Assembly (NCBI GenBank): GCA_000434935.1
Contig: FR882188.1
Span: forward strand, 65,459-80,487
Direction of reading: 5' to 3'
Origin: Bacteroides sp. CAG:709
GTDB taxonomy: Bacteria > Bacteroidota > Bacteroidia > Bacteroidales > UBA932
Length of the DNA stretch: 15,029 nucleotides
The notes under the pieces are model-generated. The model made no database searches, was not told the DNA's origin, and saw only the letters and a list, made by a program, of their open reading frames with translations. The first letter of the stretch is position 1, and each line of letters starts with the position of its first letter. Below are positions 1-7,399 of this stretch, piece by piece. The position numbers and the translations under genes were made by a program.

Positions 1-29
1 TTTTTTTTATTTGGCGGCGTTTCGTGGCG

Positions 30-86
30 GGGCTGGCGGGACAGGAGCGGTGGACGCGGCTGCCTGGCAATGCGGGCTGGCGGGAC
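30..86. repeat. 13-bp direct repeat, two copies
   Basis: GGGCTGGCGGGAC occurs at 30-42 and again at 74-86, 44 bp apart start to start. The second copy overlaps the left arm of the 15-bp inverted repeat. A related GGACGCGGC also occurs twice (52-60 and 83-91). The cluster suggests a repeat element continuing towards or past the left edge. Confidence 0.5.
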
Positions 87-238
87 GCGGCCACGCTCGA
101 TTTCTGGAGGCATTGATTTTCAATGAGTTATAAAACGCAGTGTGGAAACGCGGCCTTTTTTTGGCTACGTTTCCACACTATCATTAAAAAGTACTCTGAT
201 TATCAACGAGTTACATTTCAGCCCGTGGCCGCGTCCCG
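81..238. repeat. 15-bp inverted repeat pair enclosing the long hairpin
   Basis: CGGGACGCGGCCACG at 81-95 is the exact reverse complement of 224-238. The pair encloses the 139-179 hairpin, giving nested inverted repeats about 160 bp across. The nesting looks like a small mobile or REP-like intergenic element or a large folded RNA. No transposase and no obvious target-site duplication were seen. Confidence 0.5.
139..179 (-). terminator. Long hairpin, possible operon terminator
   Basis: Perfect 12-bp arms (139-150 AGTGTGGAAACG; 168-179 its reverse complement) are extended inward, past one mismatch and one wobble pair, by GCC/GGC. They close on a seven-base loop at 156-162 (seven A in the minus-strand transcript). 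Read on the minus strand, the hairpin lies about 140 nt past the GH109 stop and is followed by GCGTTTTATAAC, a weak U-tract. It could end the operon transcript, or be part of a repeat element. The fold is visible in the sequence; the terminator role is inferred. Confidence 0.45.
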
Positions 239-285
239 ACGTCGGTCTTGTGGAAACCCCCGGAGACGTTTGCGGAAGTCCTGTG

Positions 286-305
286 GCAATCGCCGAGACG
301 ATTGC
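286..305 (-). other. Small hairpin just after the GH109 stop
   Basis: GCAATCG (286-292) and CGATTGC (299-305) form a perfect 7-bp stem with a 6-base loop, starting 12 nt after the GH109 stop codon. There is no T-run after it on the minus strand, so it is not a standard intrinsic terminator. It may protect the 3' end of the transcript. Confidence 0.35.
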
Positions 306-317
306 GCCGGAAAACCG

Positions 318-1715
318 CTATTCCGCGTGGCGGTAACCCTGGATCTTATTCCATTTGCCACGTGTAAAGTCAGGCACGAGGACCGGCTTGCTGCCATTCT
401 CGATGGACGCAGCTGACAGGTCACCGATGCAAGACCACTCGGCAGCATCATAAACGTCCATGTCAAGCGGCTTTCCGTTCCTGAGACACCATACCAGACG
501 GTAATCCATGATGAAATCCATGCCGCCATGCCCGCCGATTGACTTCGCCTTTTCTTCGATATCCTTGACAATAGGACTTTGGTATTTCTTCAGAAGTTCC
601 TTATAGACGTCGCCGGAAACGAAAGTATGAGCAGAAAGATTCTCGAAATCCACATCACCATTGATCTGCTCCGGCTCGAAAGCGAATCCAGGGTAAGGAT
701 ACTTTTCTGCATATCCCTTGGTGCCGACCACCTGATACATCCTGTCATAAGGACGCGGCGTATAGACATTGTGCTGGAGAAGGATAGTCTTGCCCTTAGA
801 CGTATGGATCATCGTGGAAGTCTGGTCCCCGTTCGCGAATGTCTCGGCGCCCATGTTCTTCTTGGCGACATCCAGTCCGGCAACCGAAATCGTAGCCATC
901 GAAACCAGATAGTCCATCCTGTCGCCACGGTGGATGTCAAGCACCTGGCAGTCAGGGCCCAATCCATGGGTAGCATAGACGTCTCCCGCATGTGCCTGGT
1001 CAAATGCCAGACGCCAGTTGTCATGATATTTGTCCCAGAAATCCGCAAGATTGTGGATGTAGGCGCCTTCCGCATGGAGCACCTCACCCAGCAATCCCTG
1101 CTGAACCATATTGAGCGTGGTAAGCTCGTAGAAGTCATACACGCAGTTTTCCAGCATCATGCAATGCTTGCGTGTCTGCTCCGACACATCGACCAGCTGC
1201 CAGCATTCCTCAACAGAAGTAGCCGCAGGCACCTCCACGGCAACATGTTTTCCATGCTGCATGGCATAAACCGCCATCTCCACATGCTTGTTCCATGGGG
1301 TGCAGATATACACGAGATTGATGTCGTCACGCTCGCAAAGCTGTTTCCAGCTGTCTTCCCCGAAATACTCCGCCGCTTCAGGCTTCCCGGCTTTCGCCAA
1401 TATCTCCTGCGCTTTCTTCACACGGTCTTGCTCAAGGTCGCAAAGCGCCACAGTACGGGTTCCGTCAATGTGGGTAAAACGGGAAACCGCACCAGGGCCT
1501 CGCATACCAAGTCCGATAAAACCAACTCTCACCGTATCCATAGGATCCGCCGCAAACTGCAACATATCCTGCTGACCAGCAGCTGGTTTCGGTTCATTGA
1601 ACACAATGACGCCATCCTTGATCTTGTAATTCTTCCCTGTCTTACAGCAGTCCCCGCAGCACCCGGACAATACCGCTGCCGCCAGAGCCACCAATACCAA
1701 AAGTTTGTGTTTCAT
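318..1715 (-). CDS. GH109-type glycosidase (NAD-dependent, Gfo/Idh/MocA fold), lipoprotein
   Basis: GH109 enzymes are alpha-N-acetylgalactosaminidases that use a tightly bound NAD in an oxidation-elimination-reduction cycle. The 465-residue protein has a Rossmann start at VRVGFIGLGMRGPGAV (62-77, GxGxxG-like GLGMRG). The usual EKP of the oxidoreductase superfamily is replaced by EVPAA (161-165), which, with ENCVYDFYEL (189-198), YATHGLGP (247-254, His250 probably catalytic), LDIHRGDRMDYLVSM and GGHGGMDFIMDYR, marks GH109. The end (PDFTRGKWNKIQGYRHA) is also typical. The signal peptide is a Sec lipoprotein type (VLSGC, Cys19), not the twin-arginine type that many GH109 proteins have. The mature protein starts with an odd cysteine cluster (CCGDCC) and a linker of about 40 residues before the Rossmann fold. 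It is the last gene of the string, 69 nt after the permease gene. Confidence 0.93.
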   Translation of the reverse strand: MKHKLLVLVALAAAVLSGCCGDCCKTGKNYKIKDGVIVFNEPKPAAGQQDMLQFAADPMDTVRVGFIGLGMRGPGAVSRFTHIDGTRTVALCDLEQDRVKKAQEILAKAGKPEAAEYFGEDSWKQLCERDDINLVYICTPWNKHVEMAVYAMQHGKHVAVEVPAATSVEECWQLVDVSEQTRKHCMMLENCVYDFYELTTLNMVQQGLLGEVLHAEGAYIHNLADFWDKYHDNWRLAFDQAHAGDVYATHGLGPDCQVLDIHRGDRMDYLVSMATISVAGLDVAKKNMGAETFANGDQTSTMIHTSKGKTILLQHNVYTPRPYDRMYQVVGTKGYAEKYPYPGFAFEPEQINGDVDFENLSAHTFVSGDVYKELLKKYQSPIVKDIEEKAKSIGGHGGMDFIMDYRLVWCLRNGKPLDMDVYDAAEWSCIGDLSAASIENGSKPVLVPDFTRGKWNKIQGYRHAE

Positions 1716-1740
1716 AGTTTATGTGACTGTTTAAATAATC

Positions 1741-1753
1741 TCCTAAATTAGGA
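1741..1753. promoter_or_regulatory. 13-bp palindrome in the 69-nt gap before the GH109 gene
   Basis: TCCTAA and TTAGGA flank a single central base, making a perfect palindrome 26 bases upstream of the GH109 start. The stem has no usable RNA loop, so a DNA-binding site is more plausible than a terminator. On the coding strand an AT-rich stretch and TATGTTTC, one base off the Bacteroides -7 box TAnnTTTG, lie just upstream, but no TTTG is found at the proper -33 spacing. A separate weak promoter for the GH109 gene is possible but poorly supported. Confidence 0.25.
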
Positions 1754-1784
1754 AAAAACACCGAAACATATATAATATATTTCA

Positions 1785-2798
1785 CTAATTGCCCCCTGAA
1801 ATGATAATACATCCCAGGCCGGCGACGAAGAACAGGAACATGACGGCAAGCAGTCCATAAACATTTTTGGAACCCCCTTTGAACTCTTTCCACACGAATA
1901 CGCCCCAGATGGCAGCAATCATCGGAGCACCCTGTCCCAATGCATAAGACACGGCAGCACCCGCTTTCCCCGATGCGATGTAGCTGAAAGCAGTTCCAAG
2001 ACACCAGATGGCACCGCCGAGAACACCGACAAGATGCGTTTTCAATGAGCCGGCGAAATATTCCTTATACGCAACCGGTTCCCCGACAAACGGATGTCTC
2101 ATCACGAATGTATTGAATATGAAGTTACTGAGGACTACCCCTATGCTGAAGATGAATATTGCGCTGTAAGGAGTCAACATACCTGCGGCAGGATGCGCAA
2201 AGTCATTGAGATCCATTGCTTTGGCCACGAACCTGTAAAACAGGGACATCAGCACGCCTGCAACGATTGCCAGCATGATGCCTTTACGGCTGGCCGCCTT
2301 GTCCTCATCTGACGACTTCTGGACTTTGCCCGACGCGATACCATTACAGATAATGGCCACGACGATAAGAGCCACGCCTATGAACAGAATGACAGGATCA
2401 CCTTTAGGCGCACCTATATAGTTGATAATCACGCCAAGGACCAATGACAAACCGACTCCGAGAGGGAAAGCCACCGAGAGCCCGGCGATAGATGTCGATG
2501 CAGAAAGCAGGATATTGGAAGCATTGAAAATGACGCCTCCCAGAATCACACTCCAGATATTGCCCCATTCTGCCTGACCGAGATCCTGCAAGAAAGGACG
2601 GCCTTCGCTTCCCATACTGCCCATGGTAAAGGATATGAGCACGGAAAACAGCAGCATGCCGATCACATAGTCCCAATAGAAGAGTTCATATCTCCAACTC
2701 TTCGACGCCAATTTCTGTGTATTGCCCCATGAGCCCCAACACATCATGGTAATGAAGCAGAACAAGACTGCCAATGAATAACTGTTTACAATAAACAT
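1785..2798 (-). CDS. Inner-membrane sugar permease, GRP/DMT superfamily (RusT-like)
   Basis: The 337-residue protein is strongly hydrophobic, with about ten membrane helices near residues 7-25, 40-60, 80-100, 104-127, 135-155, 172-192, 208-232, 254-275, 279-303 and 314-335. A hydrophilic, charged loop at about 157-172 separates the two five-helix halves, the usual plan of drug/metabolite-superfamily carriers. Its N-terminus (MFIVNSYSLAVLFCFITM, then CWGSWGNTQKL) and SYALGQGAPMIAAIWGVFVWKE resemble the GRP-family sugar carriers of Bacteroides, including as I recall the proposed ribose permease of the rus locus. It probably imports the freed monosaccharide from periplasm to cytoplasm for the ribokinase. 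It sits 11 nt after GH97, and a 69-nt gap separates it from GH109. Ribose as substrate is inferred from context; rhamnose or another sugar remains possible. Confidence 0.88.
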   Translation of the reverse strand: MFIVNSYSLAVLFCFITMMCWGSWGNTQKLASKSWRYELFYWDYVIGMLLFSVLISFTMGSMGSEGRPFLQDLGQAEWGNIWSVILGGVIFNASNILLSASTSIAGLSVAFPLGVGLSLVLGVIINYIGAPKGDPVILFIGVALIVVAIICNGIASGKVQKSSDEDKAASRKGIMLAIVAGVLMSLFYRFVAKAMDLNDFAHPAAGMLTPYSAIFIFSIGVVLSNFIFNTFVMRHPFVGEPVAYKEYFAGSLKTHLVGVLGGAIWCLGTAFSYIASGKAGAAVSYALGQGAPMIAAIWGVFVWKEFKGGSKNVYGLLAVMFLFFVAGLGCIIISGGN

Positions 2799-2809
2799 GA
2801 TATAATTCT

Positions 2810-4756
2810 TTATTTGATTTTTCTGATAATTCCGGCCATTCCTCCATTCCTGGACATGATAAACCTAAGAGAGGATTTCCTGGTCACTTCCATGCTTGAG
2901 CGTTTCCAGTCGCGAGCATTGAGGTCAGCATTCACGCCATCGGTGTAAATGTCGACAGCATACCTTCCTTCGGGTAGAAAATCAAGCGACAATTCCATTT
3001 CTTCGGCATCACCGGCATTCATTGCGCCAACATACCAAGTTTCACCGCTTCTTCTGGCTATCGCAATATCTTTACCGATACTTCCTTTAAGTGGGACCGT
3101 TTCATCCCATACAGATGGCACGGCACGCAAGAACTCCAGGCATCCAAGATTCTCCTCATATTTCGTAGGGCTGTCCGAAAGCATTTGCAACGGGCTCTCA
3201 TAGACCACATACATCGCAAGATTCTGACAACGGGTCCCCTGGCACATAGGCTCAAATTCATTGATACGGAACGACTCGGGCTGAGCATTAAGCATAGCTC
3301 CAGGGGTATAGTCCATCGGACCTACCCACTGTCTCAGATAAGGAATAATCAGCTGATGCTCAGGTGTACAACGTTCACTCCACTTGTTATATTCCATACC
3401 CAGGACGCCTTCACGTGTCATCAAATTAGGGTATTTGGCCCTCATTCCATCAGGTGGGTACGAGCCATGGAAATCCACAAGAAAATGACATTGGGCAGCC
3501 TTCTTGACCACACGTTCATAGAAATTGACCATTACAGCATCATTCCTGTCCATAAAATCAATCTTGACACCCTTGACGCCCCACGACGCCATAAGGTCAA
3601 ACGCCTCGTCAAGTTGCCTGTCAACATTGATCCATTTCGCCCACAGACATACGCCGACACCTTTTTGCTCGGCATACCGGCACACAGCAGGGATATCAGT
3701 TTCAGGATTCAATGTCAACAAATCATCCTTTGCAGACCATCCTTCATCAATAAGCACATACTCGAAGCCGTTGGAAGCCGCATAATCCACCAGATACATA
3801 TACGTTGCCGTATTTATACCTGCCTTAAAATCCACTCCATAAATATTATTATGATTCCACCAGTCCCACAGCACCTTACCAGGACGAATCCAAGACCAAT
3901 CCTCTTTAGTCTTTTCTGCAAGAAGCCATATCAAGTCGCTGGATAATATAGAAATATCATCATCAAACAATCCGACCACTTTCCAGGGAAACGTTCTATT
4001 TAAACAATCCTCAACAATATACGACTCTCTCTTCGTGGCATATCGTTTATTAGTACCATCAAACATCTGTTCCTCCGCCGGATAATACGCTCTAACAGAA
4101 TTGAATCCATCACCGCTAGGCTGAAGATATGCACCTGAATAGTTATAAACGTCAGATTCCGCAATCAGCACATTGAATCCTCCTGACCGAACCATTACAG
4201 GCATAATTGAAAGCATATCGGAAGGGAGTGTCCCGACTTGCGAATATGTATAATTCTCTTCAAACCAGTTTTGCAAATCTTTAGTCAAAAGCGTATATGA
4301 CATACTTTCAGGAGCAAATGAAAAATGTGCATTATCTTTTTCTATCTTACCCACACTCTGCGAAGTTCCCTCAAAACGCCATGCCACTCCGTCCGAATAT
4401 ACCCTCACAACAAACCTGTAATCATCGTAAACAAGCGCCACCTCATTATAATTCTCGCGAATAGATGCACATTTTCTGCGCACGACATAGTCAAGCACAT
4501 TATCCACAGATTTTTTCTTCACAGATTTCAAACCTGAAGCTCCATCCCATTTCAAGCTATTTACATCCATATAGACATCATTGACATTCAGAACAACGGC
4601 CTGATTTCTGGATATTTGAAGCCTAAACCCGCCAACATCTGTAGAAACGCTCACGGAATTTTTCATATCCGGAGACAACACATGCACAACTTTCGGTTTA
4701 GCATTGACCGAAAGCGCAATAACGGCAAGCGCTATTGTAAAAACCAATTTCTTCAT
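2810..4756 (-). CDS. Glycoside hydrolase family 97, probable retaining type
   Basis: The 648-residue exported enzyme has a Sec signal peptide ending at about residue 19 (SVNA). It has the three-part GH97 layout: N-terminal beta-supersandwich (about 25-275), TIM-barrel (about 290-545) and a short C-terminal beta-domain. Family landmarks are LWDWWNHNNIYGVDF (296-310), YVLIDEGW (333-340), WGVKGVKIDFMDRND (392-406), FHGSYPPDG (429-437), NLMTREGVLGMEYNKW (444-459) and GPMDYTPGAM (479-488). Aspartate in the KIDFMD motif (Asp400) is what retaining members such as the B. thetaiotaomicron alpha-galactosidase use as nucleophile; Glu449 or Glu455 is the likely acid/base. Calcium ligands would be the other conserved Glu residues. 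Activity is therefore more likely alpha-galactosidase or beta-L-arabinopyranosidase-like than SusB-like alpha-glucosidase. GGAAGG lies just upstream of the ATG. The permease gene follows after 11 nt. Confidence 0.95.
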   Translation of the reverse strand: MKKLVFTIALAVIALSVNAKPKVVHVLSPDMKNSVSVSTDVGGFRLQISRNQAVVLNVNDVYMDVNSLKWDGASGLKSVKKKSVDNVLDYVVRRKCASIRENYNEVALVYDDYRFVVRVYSDGVAWRFEGTSQSVGKIEKDNAHFSFAPESMSYTLLTKDLQNWFEENYTYSQVGTLPSDMLSIMPVMVRSGGFNVLIAESDVYNYSGAYLQPSGDGFNSVRAYYPAEEQMFDGTNKRYATKRESYIVEDCLNRTFPWKVVGLFDDDISILSSDLIWLLAEKTKEDWSWIRPGKVLWDWWNHNNIYGVDFKAGINTATYMYLVDYAASNGFEYVLIDEGWSAKDDLLTLNPETDIPAVCRYAEQKGVGVCLWAKWINVDRQLDEAFDLMASWGVKGVKIDFMDRNDAVMVNFYERVVKKAAQCHFLVDFHGSYPPDGMRAKYPNLMTREGVLGMEYNKWSERCTPEHQLIIPYLRQWVGPMDYTPGAMLNAQPESFRINEFEPMCQGTRCQNLAMYVVYESPLQMLSDSPTKYEENLGCLEFLRAVPSVWDETVPLKGSIGKDIAIARRSGETWYVGAMNAGDAEEMELSLDFLPEGRYAVDIYTDGVNADLNARDWKRSSMEVTRKSSLRFIMSRNGGMAGIIRKIK

Positions 4757-4757
4757 T

Positions 4758-5765
4758 CTACCTTCCTTTTACTCTGGCAACCAATGAATCCTGCGCCTCT
4801 TTCGTACGCTCAGTAGCAATAATCATATAGCGCTGAATTCCTTTCGGATCAGGAGTAAATACGCTCAAGCCATCATCTTCAATTACAATGCGTCCCGGCT
4901 CAGACAAACCGAACAAGTCATTATCCGGTTCCGCAGCCTGATATGCAGCAGTCAGGTCCCAAGTCTCCCGATCATACGGCATTGTCCCATAATGGCAATA
5001 TGCTATCGTCAACGGATTCCTGTCCATGTCGCCAAAATCCCTTTCAATGCTCTGATGAGGGTAATGCACAGCGCAGCCTACCTCATATCCGCTTGCTACC
5101 AACGGAACAGGACATTTGCTGAACACCGCCTGAGCAGCCGGGATATCACCGCGGATATTCCATTCAGGAGTCTTGTCCTCACTGAACATACCGCCCATCA
5201 GATAAAGCGCCTTGGCTTTTTTCTTCACCAGATCGACACCATTGAGCGGCGATATTTCATCAGCCTTTGATTCCAGAAGCCTGCCGATATTGGTCAACGG
5301 CCCGATCGCCACCAGAACAATGCTGTTGTCTTCCTTCGACGCAGCCAATTGCCGACGAAGTACAATATGGCCGGGCTCCACATTATTCGTATCTACCTGC
5401 GGTTTCAATATCTTCCCGCCATCGGCAGTCGCATCAAGAGTCGGCAGCAAATAGTAATAATTATCCGGAGAATCGCCATTGTAAGCAAAGCCCAACGGAA
5501 TATCCTCCAGTCCATTATATCTCAGATAGCCATCTGCAAACTCCAGCGAATGCTTGTTGCACTTGCTGATGGTCACGGCCTTCAAATCAATTATGCCTGC
5601 CTTGTCATAATTAATCATCATCTGCAAGGCCAACACGTCGTCGATATCGTTTCCGACATCAGTATCGAGAATAAGGCTCACCGGTTTATTCGCCTCGGTG
5701 CCGCAGCCCGTCATGACAGCCGCAGCAACCAGGGCCATCGCTAAATTTCTAAATCTTTTTTTCAT
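4758..5765 (-). CDS. Nucleoside hydrolase (inosine-uridine hydrolase family) lipoprotein
   Basis: The 335-residue protein is predicted to cleave the N-glycosidic bond of nucleosides to free ribose and base. The calcium-binding family signature is complete: DTDVGNDIDD at 34-43. Other conserved parts are VAIGPLTNIG (152-161), LYLMGG (187-192), EWNIRGDIPAAQAVF (201-215, matching the family ExNxxxD block) and RETWDLTAAY (266-275, with the metal-binding Asp270). It has a lipoprotein signal peptide (VMTGC, Cys21) with no surface-export acidic run, so it most likely acts in the periplasm, unlike the cytoplasmic housekeeping enzymes. The start overlaps the previous stop (ATGA), and one base separates its TAG from the GH97 start, so it is certainly in an operon. 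In the Bacteroides rus locus a nucleoside hydrolase plays this role beside SusC/D and ribokinase. Base preference cannot be deduced. Confidence 0.93.
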   Translation of the reverse strand: MKKRFRNLAMALVAAAVMTGCGTEANKPVSLILDTDVGNDIDDVLALQMMINYDKAGIIDLKAVTISKCNKHSLEFADGYLRYNGLEDIPLGFAYNGDSPDNYYYLLPTLDATADGGKILKPQVDTNNVEPGHIVLRRQLAASKEDNSIVLVAIGPLTNIGRLLESKADEISPLNGVDLVKKKAKALYLMGGMFSEDKTPEWNIRGDIPAAQAVFSKCPVPLVASGYEVGCAVHYPHQSIERDFGDMDRNPLTIAYCHYGTMPYDRETWDLTAAYQAAEPDNDLFGLSEPGRIVIEDDGLSVFTPDPKGIQRYMIIATERTKEAQDSLVARVKGR

Positions 5766-7399
5766 TCCAATGTATATTTCAATGTGGTATCATTCTGCAA
5801 ATCAGCAAATTGTGCAATATCAACATTCGGGTCACCGGCCTTTTCACCCACCCATACATATCCCAAAGGCGCCCTACCGCCTGTGAAATAATTGGTATTG
5901 GCAAATCTTACTGACGGCAACATTCCGGCAGGATCAAGTATCGACAAAGCAATGATATAGCGTCCGGGCTTCAAATTGTCGGGTATGAAATCGCATGATA
6001 TCTTGTTTGCCGGAACCGGCTTCCGATATGCGCCGGCATGTACATCCCATTCTTCGCCAGGCAACCATTGAGTAATGTCAACCTCTTCAATCACATGAGC
6101 ATAGACCTTGTCATGAGTCTCCGGGTCCAGAAGAGAAACTTCCAGAGGCCAGCTATAATAGAATGGTGATGAGCCTGTATTCGTCACGGCGAACTCCAGA
6201 TGTATCGGTTTCCCGACTTTTGCAGAAGCCGTATATCCGGCTTCGGACAGGACGAACCGATGTCCCATTGCTTTCTGCAACTCACCCGCACGTTCAAGAA
6301 ACAATGAATCACTCCAGTCCGCCCACGTGACACCGCCAAGATGATTGCAGTGCAGGTTTCGTATCTGCTCAAGAATCAGGTCAAATGTTTTTTCGTTTTT
6401 CAGACAGTCCTCCAGACAGCGGTTCCCCTGAAGATACAAACTTCCCCAGTTCCATGTTATCTCTCCACCGATCGGCTGCGTCTTCCACCTGTCTCCGAGA
6501 GACAACATCTGCCTGTAGCCCCGTTCAACCTCTTCATCAATCGCCCAAGAATCCCAATAGATGCCGAAGTCATAGTCTTTGAAGTCGTATGCATAACGGA
6601 CCATGACTTTCTTGTTTTTGAAGGCTTCCGAAAAAGCATCACCGAGCACTTTGTCAATGCCGTCAATCCATGTTCTGCCGGATACATGCTCCGGTTCGTC
6701 ATGAGGCGGCCAGAATGTGGTAATATCCGGATCATGATGTTCACCCCACTCTCCTATTATTCCCATTTCGACAAATGCGACACGGGGATCATTGTCCCAC
6801 GCCTGACCCAGTTTCTTCACGAAAGCCGTCACCCGTTCATTGAATTCCGGCGCAAAATAACCGCCACGGATCGGCGTAAGTGAATCTTTCTTCTCCAGAT
6901 AGCAAGTCCACTCGCCGGGAACATTCTTATATGGCGCATCCTCCGGCTGCATATCTGAAAGCCAATGCCACCCGTTCAAGTCATCAGGATTGTCAGAATT
7001 TTTCTGTTTGCCGCCATGCCATGGCTCTATCCATACAAGAAACGCACGGGGAATGATTTTCATGTTCATATCCTCGACACCTTCCCACCGGTGATTGCTG
7101 TAGCTGATGACCTTGTCCACGCCATCCGTCTTGACATTTTCCATCATGTTCCACTGCATGTACTCCTTGTTCATCGTTCCATAAGGATAGGGATAAATAT
7201 CCCTTTTCGGATCAATGCCGGGAGCAAAGAATTCCCTCCAGCCTTTCATCGTATTCCGGAACGCCGGATGATATTCTTCCATCTGCACGAGGACTACATT
7301 TCCCCTGAGCCTGGCTTCATACGCCTCCCCAGCCCTATTTCCGCACGACATGGCAAGCAACAGGACAAGAGACATGGCAACAATTCGTAACCTGTTCAT
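5762..7399 (-). CDS. DUF4832-type lipoprotein, putative TIM-barrel hydrolase, copy B
   Basis: This 545-residue lipoprotein is a clear paralogue of the gene just upstream, with the same domain order. The signal peptide ends LAMSC (Cys19). The mature N-terminus (C-G-N-R) lacks acidic surface-export residues, so it may face the periplasm, unlike copy A. The barrel part carries VEMGIIGEWGEHHDPD (210-225, with Glu217 and Glu220) and PIGGEITWNWGSL (309-321, with Glu313), then HLGGVTWADW (353-362). The C-terminal sandwich has VTNTGSSPFYYSW and LDPAGMLPSVRFANTNYF. Relative to copy A it has an extra segment of about 10 residues near 150-175. The last codons overlap the nucleoside hydrolase start by four bases (ATGA at 5762-5765). 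The family is recognised by eye and the function is unknown; a glycosidase is the best guess from fold-like motifs and location. Confidence 0.8.
   Translation of the reverse strand: MNRLRIVAMSLVLLLAMSCGNRAGEAYEARLRGNVVLVQMEEYHPAFRNTMKGWREFFAPGIDPKRDIYPYPYGTMNKEYMQWNMMENVKTDGVDKVISYSNHRWEGVEDMNMKIIPRAFLVWIEPWHGGKQKNSDNPDDLNGWHWLSDMQPEDAPYKNVPGEWTCYLEKKDSLTPIRGGYFAPEFNERVTAFVKKLGQAWDNDPRVAFVEMGIIGEWGEHHDPDITTFWPPHDEPEHVSGRTWIDGIDKVLGDAFSEAFKNKKVMVRYAYDFKDYDFGIYWDSWAIDEEVERGYRQMLSLGDRWKTQPIGGEITWNWGSLYLQGNRCLEDCLKNEKTFDLILEQIRNLHCNHLGGVTWADWSDSLFLERAGELQKAMGHRFVLSEAGYTASAKVGKPIHLEFAVTNTGSSPFYYSWPLEVSLLDPETHDKVYAHVIEEVDITQWLPGEEWDVHAGAYRKPVPANKISCDFIPDNLKPGRYIIALSILDPAGMLPSVRFANTNYFTGGRAPLGYVWVGEKAGDPNVDIAQFADLQNDTTLKYTLE

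Larger units (their letters stand above)
1..317. other. Non-coding stretch after the operon, rich in repeats
   Basis: No convincing gene is present: the short open frames here have no recognisable domain. The region opens with eight T residues, is G/C-rich in its first 100 bases, and contains a set of direct and inverted repeats (listed separately). It follows the last operon gene, so it may hold the transcription terminator and an intergenic repeat element. The gene to the left is outside the window. Confidence 0.6.

Noticed and set aside
123..416. 97-codon open frame on the plus strand near the left edge
   Set aside because: It is Arg-rich and low in complexity, crosses the hairpins and runs into the GH109 3' end; more likely chance.
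318..1715. Plain sugar dehydrogenase (Gfo/Idh/MocA) annotation
   Set aside because: The EVPAA replacement of EKP, the ENCVYDFYEL, ATHGLGP and GGHGGMDFIMDYR blocks and the signal peptide fit GH109 better than a cytoplasmic oxidoreductase.
579..1751. 390-codon open frame on the plus strand
   Set aside because: It is antisense to the GH109 gene, which matches its family along its whole length. The translated product is low in recognisable motifs.
3185..3946. 253-codon open frame on the plus strand
   Set aside because: Antisense shadow of the GH97 barrel-coding part; no domain or start signal supports it.
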